From Cycas panzhihuaensis (Eukaryota; Cycadophyta), in NCBI GenBank assembly GCA_023213395.1, contig CM041465.1, forward strand, positions 243,977,741-244,041,740: a stretch of 64,000 nt of DNA. The letters are read 5' to 3'. A program made the translations under genes and the position numbers. Positions 54,561 to 64,000 of this stretch are shown here, one piece after another (within the stretch, counting starts at the first letter, position 1; each line of letters begins with the position of its first letter). The notes beneath the pieces were generated by a model. That model saw nothing but the letters and a program-made list of their open reading frames with translations, searched no databases and was not told where the DNA came from.

Positions 54561-56978
54561 TAGAATCATATCTATGGGGTAGTAACCACACTTAGTTAAG
54601 GTTTGATCGATCAATGAAGAGTCTCAGAAACAAAGATCAACTCGATAAGTGGAGGAGATCACCCACAAAAGGTATTTGCGCGTTGGAACGTAGGTTCAGG
54701 ACCTACAAATGGCGCACAACTTTCTTCTGGGCAACTCAAATTTGGTTTGGATGGTGGAAGAGATGAGGGGTATTCTCGGTTTCCCTAGTAACCTCAAGGG
54801 ATAGGCCCTTCTGCCCTTAGATGGCTAAAGGAGGGAGGTAAAGTTAAGTGAGAGGATGGCTCCTCACATAGGATAAAGGGGACTCCTTCAAAAAGAAAAG
54901 AAAGGATAATACAAATGAAATCATGCCTATTTACTGACTAGTACAATGTCCTCACTCTCCTTTATTTATAAATACAAAAAAGTAAGGAACTAGTCCTGAG
55001 GTTACAAGGCGCATGTAAGGGACACGAGCCTAGGTCGAAGCACATGCAACAAACAAGAATGTAAATGAAGATGGCTTCTACTTAATGCACTTTTCTAAAT
55101 AGGCAAACAAATTAAGTATGTGCTAGCTATGTATGAAAGTTCTCTTTTCCTCTTTTCCCTTTATATGTTATGCATATAGATAAACAAACTTAAACAAGAG
55201 AGTAAGTAGTGAAAAGAGAATAAGCAGCGTACTTGGAAAGGAGTGCAGTTGGAGGAGCACTTTCCTTTTGTCACGTTTACCTTCCTCTTACTATTCCTAA
55301 ATACAGGCTGTGTGATGTGGTGATGCCAGGGGACTTCCTTACCTTCCCCAAGTTTGAAAGAAGAAAAAAAGTAGAAAGGAAAGAAGGAAAGAACTATGCA
55401 AAAGACTCAAAGGTAATATCGGAGAGAAGGGCAAGAACATACCTAGGTTGATGCGTTTCCTTCCTTCTCCATATACAACGAAGAGGAGACCTATAATCAA
55501 GTGATATTTCCCCTTCCTATGGGGCTACTAGGGTATAAAATGTATGTGTATATAAAATATATAAAATAAAACAAAGCAAGTTTCCCTAACCAAAAGAGAC
55601 TTTTACATTCAAAAAATAACCTTTAGCTTCTCTTTATGCAAGAAAAGACAAGAAGGGAAAAAAGGGGTGGTTAGCCTCAAAATGGATAAACCCCCAAGAT
55701 CACAAACCTCCACGCTATCCAAGAACAAATATAGCAAGCAAAGATGGTATAATAAAGGCTCAATGTATGGGTGATAGGTTGCAATAAAGTTGTAAATGCC
55801 GCTAATATTGCAAAAGTTACAATGTGCAACTTTTGCAACCTGTAACTAATCTAACACCCAAAGATAGGTAGTACCCATGTAAGGCCCACAAAGCTAGGAG
55901 CTAGTACAGTAATAGGCTATATACGCTGCTGCCAACAATGACCTCTCTTCTAGAAGCTCTTTGGCAACCCAAGGGAAGCACAAAGGAGAAAGAGGAAAGA
56001 GGAAAAGGGGACTTCCCTTAAGGAGAAGGCTAGCAGGGTTATGGAACCCACCTTGGCTCCTTTCACTTACCCTTTTAAGACCTCTTCCTCACTGCCTCCT
56101 TAGAAAATCTAGGGAAGAGCTAGAAGAAATGATGGACATACAAGAAAATAGGATGGTTTGCCTCCTATGTGCAATAAGAAAACTAAGAGATGTGGGTGTT
56201 ACCTGGTATTCAAACCACTTTTTAATAATCTAAAGAGAGCAAAGTGAAATAAAGAGGAAGGAATACTTACTATGGGTAGATCAAGAGTAGATCTACCAAA
56301 GAGAATAGGGAAGAAGGGTAGCCCTACAAGGTTTGTAGGTGAGACCCTATGGAAGTTGCAAGATCTAAAGACAAGTGTGATAGTTGTGCTCTAAGGCAAG
56401 ATTAAAGTGTATCTTTCCTTGAGGTGGCCTTATTTCAGGCCTACTACTATAGATATGGAGCTACAAAGGGTTGATCTCAGGGTAGAGAGCTAGTATGCCA
56501 AGTGTTTCAGGGCGCTTCTGTAGGAGGTATCCTGTGAGAGTGAGAAAGGAGATTGGAGATAGTGGAAGAGAAAGAAATGAGGATGTTTTTGGGTTTTTAA
56601 ACCCAACCCTAGCTTAATTGAGTGATTAGGGTTCAACTGGTCTAGGAATACACCTCTACCACATGGAAAATTCGTAACAAATATAAAATTTTCCATAGCA
56701 TATTTAAAAAAAAAAGTGTATCAAAGTCACCTTATGGTAAGCTTTGTGGTACCACAAAGTTCTGATGGTATTATGATCTTTACTGATCTTGTGAATAACA
56801 TAGGTAAAAATAAAAGAAAAAGAGGTTAGAAGCCCAAAAGTGGGGTACTTTAGGCCTAAGGAGGCATGATAGTCTATCCAGGTGGCTGGAGATAGTCATG
56901 GGACTGAAGAGACCTATGCTGGGTGAGGTACCAAAGATATGAAGCTCCCAAAAAGCTGATAAACGAATGAAAATAAAC
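54561..56978 (-). repeat. Tat LTR (minus strand), interrupted at its 5' part by Tat element III
   Basis: The lower border at 54561 (TAGAATCATATC, corresponding to TGGAATCACACC of LTR II read in reverse) joins copia D integrase directly. It aligns with LTR II in reverse across its landmarks: GAACCTACGTTCC near 54690, CCTTACCTTCCCC near 55340, GTTAGCCTCAAAATGG near 55670, telo-box 56625-56633 and iterated motifs 56732-56780. It breaks off at 56978 where LTR III begins. Its remaining 5' few hundred bases should lie beyond element III. The short frames inside it are not genes. Confidence 0.75.
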
Positions 56979-59688
56979 TATTTCCTGGCTTTCAGGAATG
57001 GATACGGAATCATCGACTCAGGTAAGTACAGGTATGCTTCTCACCTTATCATTACTTTCTTTTGAGATAAGTGTATACTTGCATGTTGTGATCTTGTAGA
57101 TGATCTTGTTGTCATATACACTTATTCAGCCTATGATGACTGTAGCGGGGGCATATTCCCAGCGAGTGTGGCACCCCGGTGGCCATTTCACTTCCTGCAT
57201 TCTACCCTACTCACCTCGAGATCCATTTGGCTCATGTCACCCCTGCCCGTGTGATGACCCGTCATTGTTTGGTTGACTTGTCACATCTCTTGAGTTCTAT
57301 TTTTGCTCTTTTTGACTCGTTTGTTGGCTTGTCTGCCCTCGGGTAGGTGTCTCAGCCCCCCACCAATCTCCTTGGTCATTGGCCCATAGCCAGGCTAATT
57401 TGGTGGGCGGTTGCCTCTGGTCATGTCTGTGATGAAATTCATGGTACCACCGTAAATTTCGTGATGCAGAGTAATTCTTGGTAATTTGTCTCAGATTGTT
57501 TTTAAAAGGCCATCATGGTAATTTCGCATTTATTGTTAAACTGCCATGTGTTTCATGACTTGACTCACCGCCAACTATGCCCTAATCGCTCATTTAGGAT
57601 TTAGGCTGGGTATTTAAGTCTTCCCTAAGTCATTTTTAGGATCTTTTTTCTCATTTTTGGAAGCTTCTCAATGAAAAATACCCTGTGCTCTGCTATTCCC
57701 TACTATTCTACTACTGCTACAGGACCTGCAACTCTCCTCCAGCGCCCAACTCTCCTTTGGTACGGCTGTGACATCTTCCCAACCCTTCACACACCCTGGA
57801 GAGGCCCTCTTTAGAGAGATCTCAGTGTTTCCTTGCTCAGGCAGCCATTAAGCATCCTTAAGTACAGGTGTTTCCTACAATCTCATTAGCAGGGGTTCCA
57901 TACCTACTGTTCCACAACTCTTTGGTAGATTTTTCAGCCTTCTTTCAGTAGCTCTTGACTGAGGCAAAAGCCTCCATTCTCTTCTTCAGGTATTCATTGG
58001 TTTAAGTTGCCTTCTTGTCCAATTTATGCCCTGTTTTGCTTGTCATTTCTAGTCCTTCTTAGTTTGCTCTTTGAAGGTTATTTTTGCCTTGCTTTGGGCT
58101 GTCTTTTCTCTACCATTTGGGCCTCCTTTCCTGCGTTTCTTACCCAAGACAGTGGCAAAGAGGGGTTACATAAGGTTTGGGTAAGAGCTGGGTGGATTCT
58201 GCACCACCTTCCACGCTCCTTAAGAGGCTCTTTACCCCCCAAACCTTCCCTTTTGCCCCGTGCTGTGCTTGGTAATCAAACAAGGGTTTGTTGGGCCATT
58301 TTCAGCTGCTGAAATCAGCGTTGTCACTTGTTGCAGCACTGGTTTGAAGGCTTTCACCTTAATCTGGACAACTCACATAAGCCCCGACTACTTGTCCCTT
58401 GCCCAACTTCTTTCTCGGTAACCCGATTTGCTTCCCATAGCACTTCGGCCTATTGTAGCTCCTTTTGGACCTCTTTTTATGGCTGTTGCCTCTATTTCCA
58501 GCCATACCTTCACTGCCTTGTGGCTTCTTGAGGGGAGGTAGGGTTTGTTCCTTGCGAGAGGTGGGTCATTCTGAGGCTTACCGATTCACTTGTCATTTAC
58601 TTGGGTTATTTTCTTCTACAGTTTATCATCGTAATATTGAATACTAACGTGCATGTATTTAAGTTTATGCTTGTCTCATATATACATGTATTGTTAGGAT
58701 TTTCTATTATATGCTAGCACCCTTTCTCCAGAAAGTGGGATACTCTCATTTATTTGTAGGTACATGGAGGACTCAAAGGACCCATTCCTTCTCCTCTCTC
58801 ACGGGTAAGTGTTTCTGCTTATGTTTTACTTTAGTATTTCATTTGTTGCTAGCATCTTGTTTCTTTCCTTTCCTTTCTTGGTGCTTTAGTACCGTTTTCG
58901 AGGAAGGTAAGGAAGCCCCCTACTTTAGTCTACCAAAACCTTTCACGTCTGTTGTGCTTTGTGGAGCGACTTCGGGTACCTCATGGGAACGCCACCGCCT
59001 CATCACACATCTCCATTCCAGGTATATACTCTCGCTCTACCTCATCACTTTTCCTTTGAGTTTCTTGTATGATAGTAATTAGCTCATCAGAAAAAGAAAG
59101 AGGAAACCAACCCTTGTCTTGATTTACATTTCATTTACTTTACTTTTTGCATTACATTTGTTATAGGAAAAGGTCCTAAGAAGTCTTCCCCTTTCACCTT
59201 TTCCCCCTTTGCCTTGCAAACTCACCTATTTGCTTTACCAACTTGCTTTGCTTGGTTAGTTTACTTGTATATGTTGCTACTTCTCCTTTTTGGTTGTTTC
59301 CTTCACCTTCTTTCTCAATTTTCCCACTTAGCTGTATAACTGAGGGTATCTCATTTGTAGGCCATTCACTTGCCTACCTTTTGCTTGTTTCCCTCTACTC
59401 TAGGGAAACCCTTGAAGATTTCTCTCCTTCTCCTTCTGACCATCCAAGGGTGGGAGGATCTTTCCCTTAGGTTAAACCAAGCTAACCCTATGCCTCTTCT
59501 CTTCTTATTTGAAGTGGGGAACCACTTCTAAGTAGCTAGAAACCATTTGCAGGTCCCGAACTTGGGCTCCAATGCATGGGCCGCCCTGCGTGATATTTAC
59601 CTCACCTGTAGGTCTTTTCTTAATTGTGCCATCGACCGCCCTTACCATTCCTACTCAATTAGGTAGCTATCCCATAGACGCGTATCCA
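56979..59688 (+). repeat. 5' LTR of Tat III (2710 bp)
   Basis: Begins TATTTCCTGGCTTTCAGGAATGG and ends CGCGTATCCA, one base before TGGTGACC. The length agrees with the solo LTR (2719 bp). Landmarks: iterated motifs 57427-57470, CCCTAAT telo-box core 57580-57586, TATA-like TATTTAAG 57611-57618, TCATTCTGAGGCTTACC near 58567, GGAAGGTAAGGAAG near 58902. Frames of 60-123 codons inside it (58007-59470) are hydrophobic, T-rich and not gene-like. Confidence 0.78.
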
Positions 59689-59689
59689 C

Positions 59690-59701
59690 TGGTGACCATA
59701 C
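59690..59701 (+). other. Candidate primer-binding site of Tat III
   Basis: TGGTGACCATAC, identical to the copy in element II (43222-43233). The primer tRNA is not identified. Confidence 0.4.
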
Positions 59702-59897
59702 TAGGGAACTGCTAGTAAGGGAGCTAGTTTTTGCTCTTTTCTATTAGTTTTGCTACCACTTTATGGTCTTCTCCTGCTTTGATATCTCTGTTGGGCAGTC
59801 CCCAATGTGTGCGCCTTTATTAACTTTTCATTTTCCTAACAGTGTTGGTTGACCTTGTATATAACGCTTCTTTCGTCACTTACGTGGTCTACCTCCA

Positions 59898-62350
59898 TTG
59901 TTAGAAGACCCCGAGTATCATCCTCTTCCTTTGTTAGATTCTGATTTGACTATGGAGGGATACTCCTCTGATTGGGCCTATCACACCTCAGTTTTGGAAA
60001 CCCATGATTTTCCTTCTTCTATTCTAGGATCCACCCAAGAGGGTGATGATCCCATTTACTACCCGGGTGACCAACACCACCCGCTTAACACCCATCCCTC
60101 TGCCCATATGGTAGAAGGATCCTTTCCTCTTGAGATTTACCACACAGTTGGTGACTCTTATGAGGAATGTCCTGAGGGATCTACTTTGTTCGAGGTCCCG
60201 TTTACCTCTTATGAGCATGTAGACACCCGTCCTACCGATGTGGTTAAAGTCCTTAACGAATGCTATCACGTTGCTCGTTTCTAACCACGTCCTAGATGGT
60301 TTGAGGATGCTTTTTGTGGAGGAGCCTCTTCTTCTTCCGCTCCTCCCCTGCTTTCCTCATCCTCGTCTACTCTTTCTGTAATAACCAATCCCTTTGTGCC
60401 TACACATGCATCTCGCTCTTTTCCTATTCCTGTTGTGGGGATGCATGCTGCACCTTCTATCTCTCACCAAGGTCCTAGTGTTTCAGGATCTTCTCGCGGT
60501 ATGTCTTTCCCTCAGTTGAAGGTTAGCATACCCTTCCCTAGCCAAACCAATGTGCCATCCTCCAACGTGGTGCATACTTTCCCTAGTAGGCCTACTAGTC
60601 CTACTAACCCTTTAGCCATTAGTCATGTGGGACCCGCTCCCACACACCCTCAAAATCAATATGTTGGTGCTTCCTTTTATATCCCTCTAGGGTATACTTC
60701 CCAACCTTGGGGGCAGGGTAGAGGAAGTCACCCCCAGCTTATGGAGTGGATCCACTACACCCATATGGGGTTGCCCCACTTACGGGTGGCCCATTTGGGC
60801 AAAACTCAGGTCCACATCTGCTTTTTCTGTCATCTAGCGTAGTCCCTTCTGCCATGCCTTCACAAGGGCAGGCTCCTTCAGGCACTTATCCTCAAGCCCC
60901 TTTCGTGAGGCATTTCCTCAAGGAGGGATGGGTGTGCTACCCCCGTCCGCTCCTTGTTCACTACCTACTACGTCATTCGTTAACCCTATGGTCCAGGCAA
61001 GGGCATGCCCCTTCATGGACTATAGATCGATACCTTTATCCATTGAGGCATTAAGAACCAATCTGCCACCTCATCCTCTTGAAGTTTCTAGATTTGATGG
61101 AACTTCATCGCAAGACCCAGCAGAGCATGTGCATAGCTTTTCTATGGCATGCATAGATTACTGGGCTTATGACCACATCCTAATGAAATTGTTCCCACGA
61201 TCCTTGCAGGGTGATGCCCTTAAGTGGTTTACCGTCTCCTTGCCCACTCCATCTATTCATTTCAGCAATTGGTGGATGAGTTCATCAACTATTTTAATGT
61301 AGCCCATCCATTCGAGAGAGGAATGAAATCCCTCTTATCGCTCAAACAAGGTCACGATGAGATGAATCGTGACTTTGTGAGGCAATTCCATAACTTGCTT
61401 CACTCCACTAAGGTAACGTTGCCCGAGGAGTTGAAGAGAGATCTCTTCGTTAACGCACTTCATCCTGAAGTGCATGTGGAACTCCTTAAAATGGGGGCAA
61501 CCACATGCAACTCTGTAATTGCCAAGTGCTTAGCATTGGAGGCTATTGAGATCCAAGCCGGGCTCAAGAAACCTCTTAAGCCCTCACAACGGCGTGAGGC
61601 ATCTCCTTCAACCAAAGATACTAAACCTTCGCAAACCACCAAGCCTTCCTCTCACCTGATTGAGAGGACCTTAGACCCCCTCACATCTGCCATACACTCA
61701 TTCGAGCATACGATGAAGGAGCTTAAACTCCAAGCCCCTTCATCCCCAACATCCAATAAACAAGTCTAACAAACAACTCAAGCTCCCCTCCCCAGGAATG
61801 GAAACACCCATTCCTCTCAAATGAGGAAGACAGAGCCCCCGCTTGAGAAGAAGTGGTGCTCCATTCATGGGGAGTGCTTCCACGATGACTCGCATTGCAG
61901 GGCCCAGTATCTTGAGGATGCCCCTTGATGTGAATCTTCCTCTAAATGGGTCTCAAGGCCTAATTTAGACCAACTAGTTCACAAGGATCTGTTCCCTAAA
62001 CATGGGGAATGCGATTGCAACGCCCAATCCAAGAATAACTAGAACCGAAGAAGATTGCCTAATTCTCGTCCTTCTCGCAATAAAGCGAAGGGTACCTGGG
62101 ATTCATCCTCTTCCTCCCGTTCCCCTAACTGTCATACTCCATCACCTTTGAAGCCCCAGAATAAAGGGAAGAAGGTGATCCAGTTGCTTGAGGCTACTCC
62201 TTCTTATGCCCTTATGTGGTCTCAAGCCGCCAAGGAAGTAACAGGTGCTTCTTCTTCTGCTCCTTTTGACCCTCTTTCAGAGAACCCTCCTCCAGAAATA
62301 CCTCTCTTCCCCAAGGCCATTCCTGTATGCCCAAGTCGTTACGACTTCTG
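59898..62350 (+). pseudogene. Tat III gag (frameshifted)
   Basis: Starts near MLEDPEYHPLPLLDSDLTME. An acidic N-terminal part to 60284 ends at a stop, then comes a proline/serine-rich region (60396-60842). Frame changes occur near 60745, 60930 and 61230. The gag fold covers about 61010-61560: DYRSIPLSIEALRTNLPPH, ACIDYWAYDHILMKLFPRSL, GDALKWF, HDEMNRDFVRQFHNLLHSTK, LPEELKRDLFVNALHPEVHV. The zinc knuckle CSIHGECFHDDSHC is at 61857-61898 (CX2HX4HX4C). Gag would form the particle that packages element RNA. Not functional because of the frame breaks. Confidence 0.85.
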
Positions 62351-62432
62351 AAGGGCACATAACTAACCTACTGCGAAGGGTAAGCCTTTCTCCATCATAG
62401 ATGAGCTTCATACCGTTGCTACAGGAATATCC

Positions 62433-62951
62433 TTGATGGATGTTTTGAGGAGTTATCCTGAGCAGTGGGCCCTCCTCCTGGAAGCTTTAGGATCGAATGG
62501 GGTGCCTGTTCATGCTTTGGGTGTTATCCAAAGTCGTGAACTTGTTATTTTATTTGATCCTAAAGACCTTCCTCTTGCATGTGAAAGGGAATATCAGTGG
62601 AACTTCCCATTCACTATCACTATCGATACACCCGATTGTACCCTTCGAAGGACTATTGTTGACAACGGTTCTTTTGTGAATGCCATGCCCTTGCGTGTCA
62701 TGCAAGAGCTTGGTATTTCTGCCTTAGAACCTATTCCATGGCAATTCCAAGGTTATGACCATAGCGAGAAGACCCCTTTAGGATCTGTCGCGATTTTGCT
62801 CACCCTCGAGGATAAGACTATCCTCACTAATGTTGTAGTCCTCGACATCGACGTCGACTACAACCTCCTTCTATGTCATCCATGGCTCGACCAAATGGGA
62901 GCTGCGTATTTGACTCTTTGGGGACAACTTAAATTCATCCATGATGGGTGA
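62433..62951 (+). pseudogene. Tat III aspartic protease (intact fold, polyprotein interrupted)
   Basis: 172 open codons. The active site is TIVDNGSFVNAMPLRVMQEL, with the aspartate codon at 62661-62663. ILLTLEDKTILTNVVVLDID and DVDYNLLLCHPWLDQMG follow. Element I has CGA where this copy has TGA at 62949-62951, and the frame continues without shift into the linker. One CpG-to-TpG change thus accounts for the stop. As a domain it looks complete. Confidence 0.85.
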
Positions 62952-64000
62952 ATGAGGGTGGTTCCCCACAAATGCCCACTTACCAAACAAACTCGTGCTG
63001 CTAATCGAGCAACCCAAGGTCCTTCTACACATGCCTCAGCTTGCTCTATTGGTATACCTAATCCATCTGAAGAAGATTATGCATCTTTTTTCCCTAGTCT
63101 CACGTGTTTCACTCCTATTGGCATTGGGAGCTATGGGTACCTTACTTCATTTAGTGACGATGAGTTACACGATGAAGACGAGGATTGTCTCCACCCGGCC
63201 TCTTTCCTTCACACCAGTAGGTTGCACCCATCTTATTTTAGATCTCTATCTAGAGCCCCTTTTGGTGAGACTAGCCACTCTTATGTGTCACATGTCATCA
63301 CTCGTATGGACTCATCCATCATCATTTCTCCTCCCTCATCATCTCCTACAGGTGATGGTTTTGAAGAACTGCCTTTCGCTCCTTCTGAGGAGCCTCTTTT
63401 TTACTCTCCTTCAGAGTCTCGCGAGGAAGTTGGGCAGCCCAGTAACCACCACGGTCTCACTGCCGCTACCTCCTCTAGCACTTCATCCACTCGAAGTAAG
63501 GTCATCCATGAGGTGGATTACTTTGAGGATGACAAAGCCCTACTTGAGCACCTAGTAGGCTTCGCGCCTAACTTTCCTTCTGGACACCACAGGCTTGGTC
63601 ACTAGAAGATCCTCATAGTTGGATCCACACTTGCTGACCCAACCCCGTCTCCTATTCCACCTCCTCCCATTGACCTTTCCCCTCTCCACTTCGAGGAGGG
63701 TAATGCCATATGCATGGAGGTAACCCAAGACATAGTCTTGGCCCCTGGCAAGGTCATTAAGGTTGGGATGGAATGTTGTCCTGATGAGGTAAGGGAGTAC
63801 TTCCTTTTGTTCCAGGAGTTTTGAGACATTTTTGCGTGGGACTATGCTGACATGAAGGGAATCAACCCCTCCATTATCACCCATAATCTCACCACCATCC
63901 CTGGCGCCTGCCCGTGTGCTAGAAGTAGCGTTCCCTTCACCTGAAGCTCTCCACCGCCGTCAAGATAGAGGTTGAGAAGCTTTTGGATGCTAGGCTCATT
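62952..64000 (+). pseudogene. Tat III linker and start of reverse transcriptase
   Basis: 62952-63605 is an acidic, Ser/Pro-rich linker (FTPIGIGSYGYLTSFSDDEL, VIHEVDYFEDDKALLEHLVG) in frame with the protease. After TAG at 63603-63605 the same frame goes on through PLHFEEGNAICMEVTQDIVL and YFLLFQEF*DIFAWDYADMK, the hallmark entry to Tat-lineage RT. The window ends at the EVEKLLDA equivalent. Confidence 0.82.

Larger units (their letters stand above)
56979..64000 (+). mobile_element. Tat element III: Ty3/gypsy (Tat lineage), plus strand, runs off the window
   Basis: 5' LTR (56979-59688), leader, gag (about 59898-62350), protease (62433-62951), linker (62952-63605) and the start of RT at the window edge. 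It is the best-preserved Tat copy. Long stretches of gag and the whole protease stay open, though at least three frameshifts and several stops remain in gag and one stop separates protease from linker. It inserted head-to-head into the minus-strand Tat LTR at 54561-56978. Confidence 0.9.

Noticed and set aside
58007-59470. Series of 60-123 codon hydrophobic frames suggesting small membrane proteins
   Set aside because: They lie wholly inside the LTR of Tat III and have T-rich translations without motifs. Related LTRs do not keep the frames.
1-64000. CRISPR array, bacterial operon or defence system
   Set aside because: No regularly spaced direct repeats with unique spacers and no prokaryotic gene organisation; all proteins are plant or plant retroelement types.

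Overview
This window looks like intergenic DNA from a large, repeat-rich seed-plant nuclear genome, most likely a gymnosperm. That reading rests on one plant gene in 64 kb, about ten decayed LTR-retrotransposon copies nested in one another, and strong C-to-T/G-to-A decay at CG and CHG sites. I saw no tRNA, rRNA, organelle or bacterial features. The species cannot be named from the sequence alone.

The only convincing host gene is a SAUR-family auxin-responsive gene at 22340-22765 (+). It has a TATA box, a probable 5'-UTR intron and a short upstream ORF. About 2 kb downstream lies a CpG-retaining stretch (24450-25620) that stands out from the CpG-poor surroundings. The rest is mobile DNA in four groups.

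(1) A Ty3/gypsy family of Tat type occurs repeatedly. There is a minus-strand body at 2790-9284 with an LTR remnant at 13666-16343, a solo LTR at 28368-31086 (-), a plus-strand element at 41152-48755, an LTR at 54561-56978 (-), and a plus-strand element starting at 56979 that runs off the window. Its LTR is about 2.7 kb, starts TGTTTC and ends TCCA. Antisense to the first body and beyond its integrase is a decayed two-exon gene (393-2312) with a basic Gly/Arg-rich tract and a coiled coil. It is probably the additional antisense ORF known from some Tat-lineage elements.

(2) A Ty1/copia family with ~500-bp LTRs forms an inverted pair: 9285-13665 (+) and 16344-19740 (-). Two other copia elements lie at 48760-51365 (-) and 51365-54560 (-).

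(3) A structurally complete chromovirus-like Ty3/gypsy element occupies 33855-40566. It has 1054-bp LTRs, a Met-tRNA primer site, a polypurine tract and a perfect ATATC target duplication. It is the youngest dated insertion here, but its reading frames are broken.

(4) A non-coding element has ~480-bp LTRs at 27119-27599 and 33442-33854 plus 40572-40635. The second LTR is the target into which the gypsy element of group 3 jumped.

The deepest visible nesting is: copia D is hit by a minus Tat LTR, which is hit by the plus Tat element III; separately, copia B is hit by Tat LTR A. No transposon copy is coding-competent. I found no defence system, CRISPR array or metabolic cluster. The most unusual signals are the decayed antisense gene, a perfect 45-bp hairpin created by a deletion with inverted duplication in one LTR, iterated near-palindromic and telo-box motifs conserved among Tat LTRs, and the head-to-head LTR pair.
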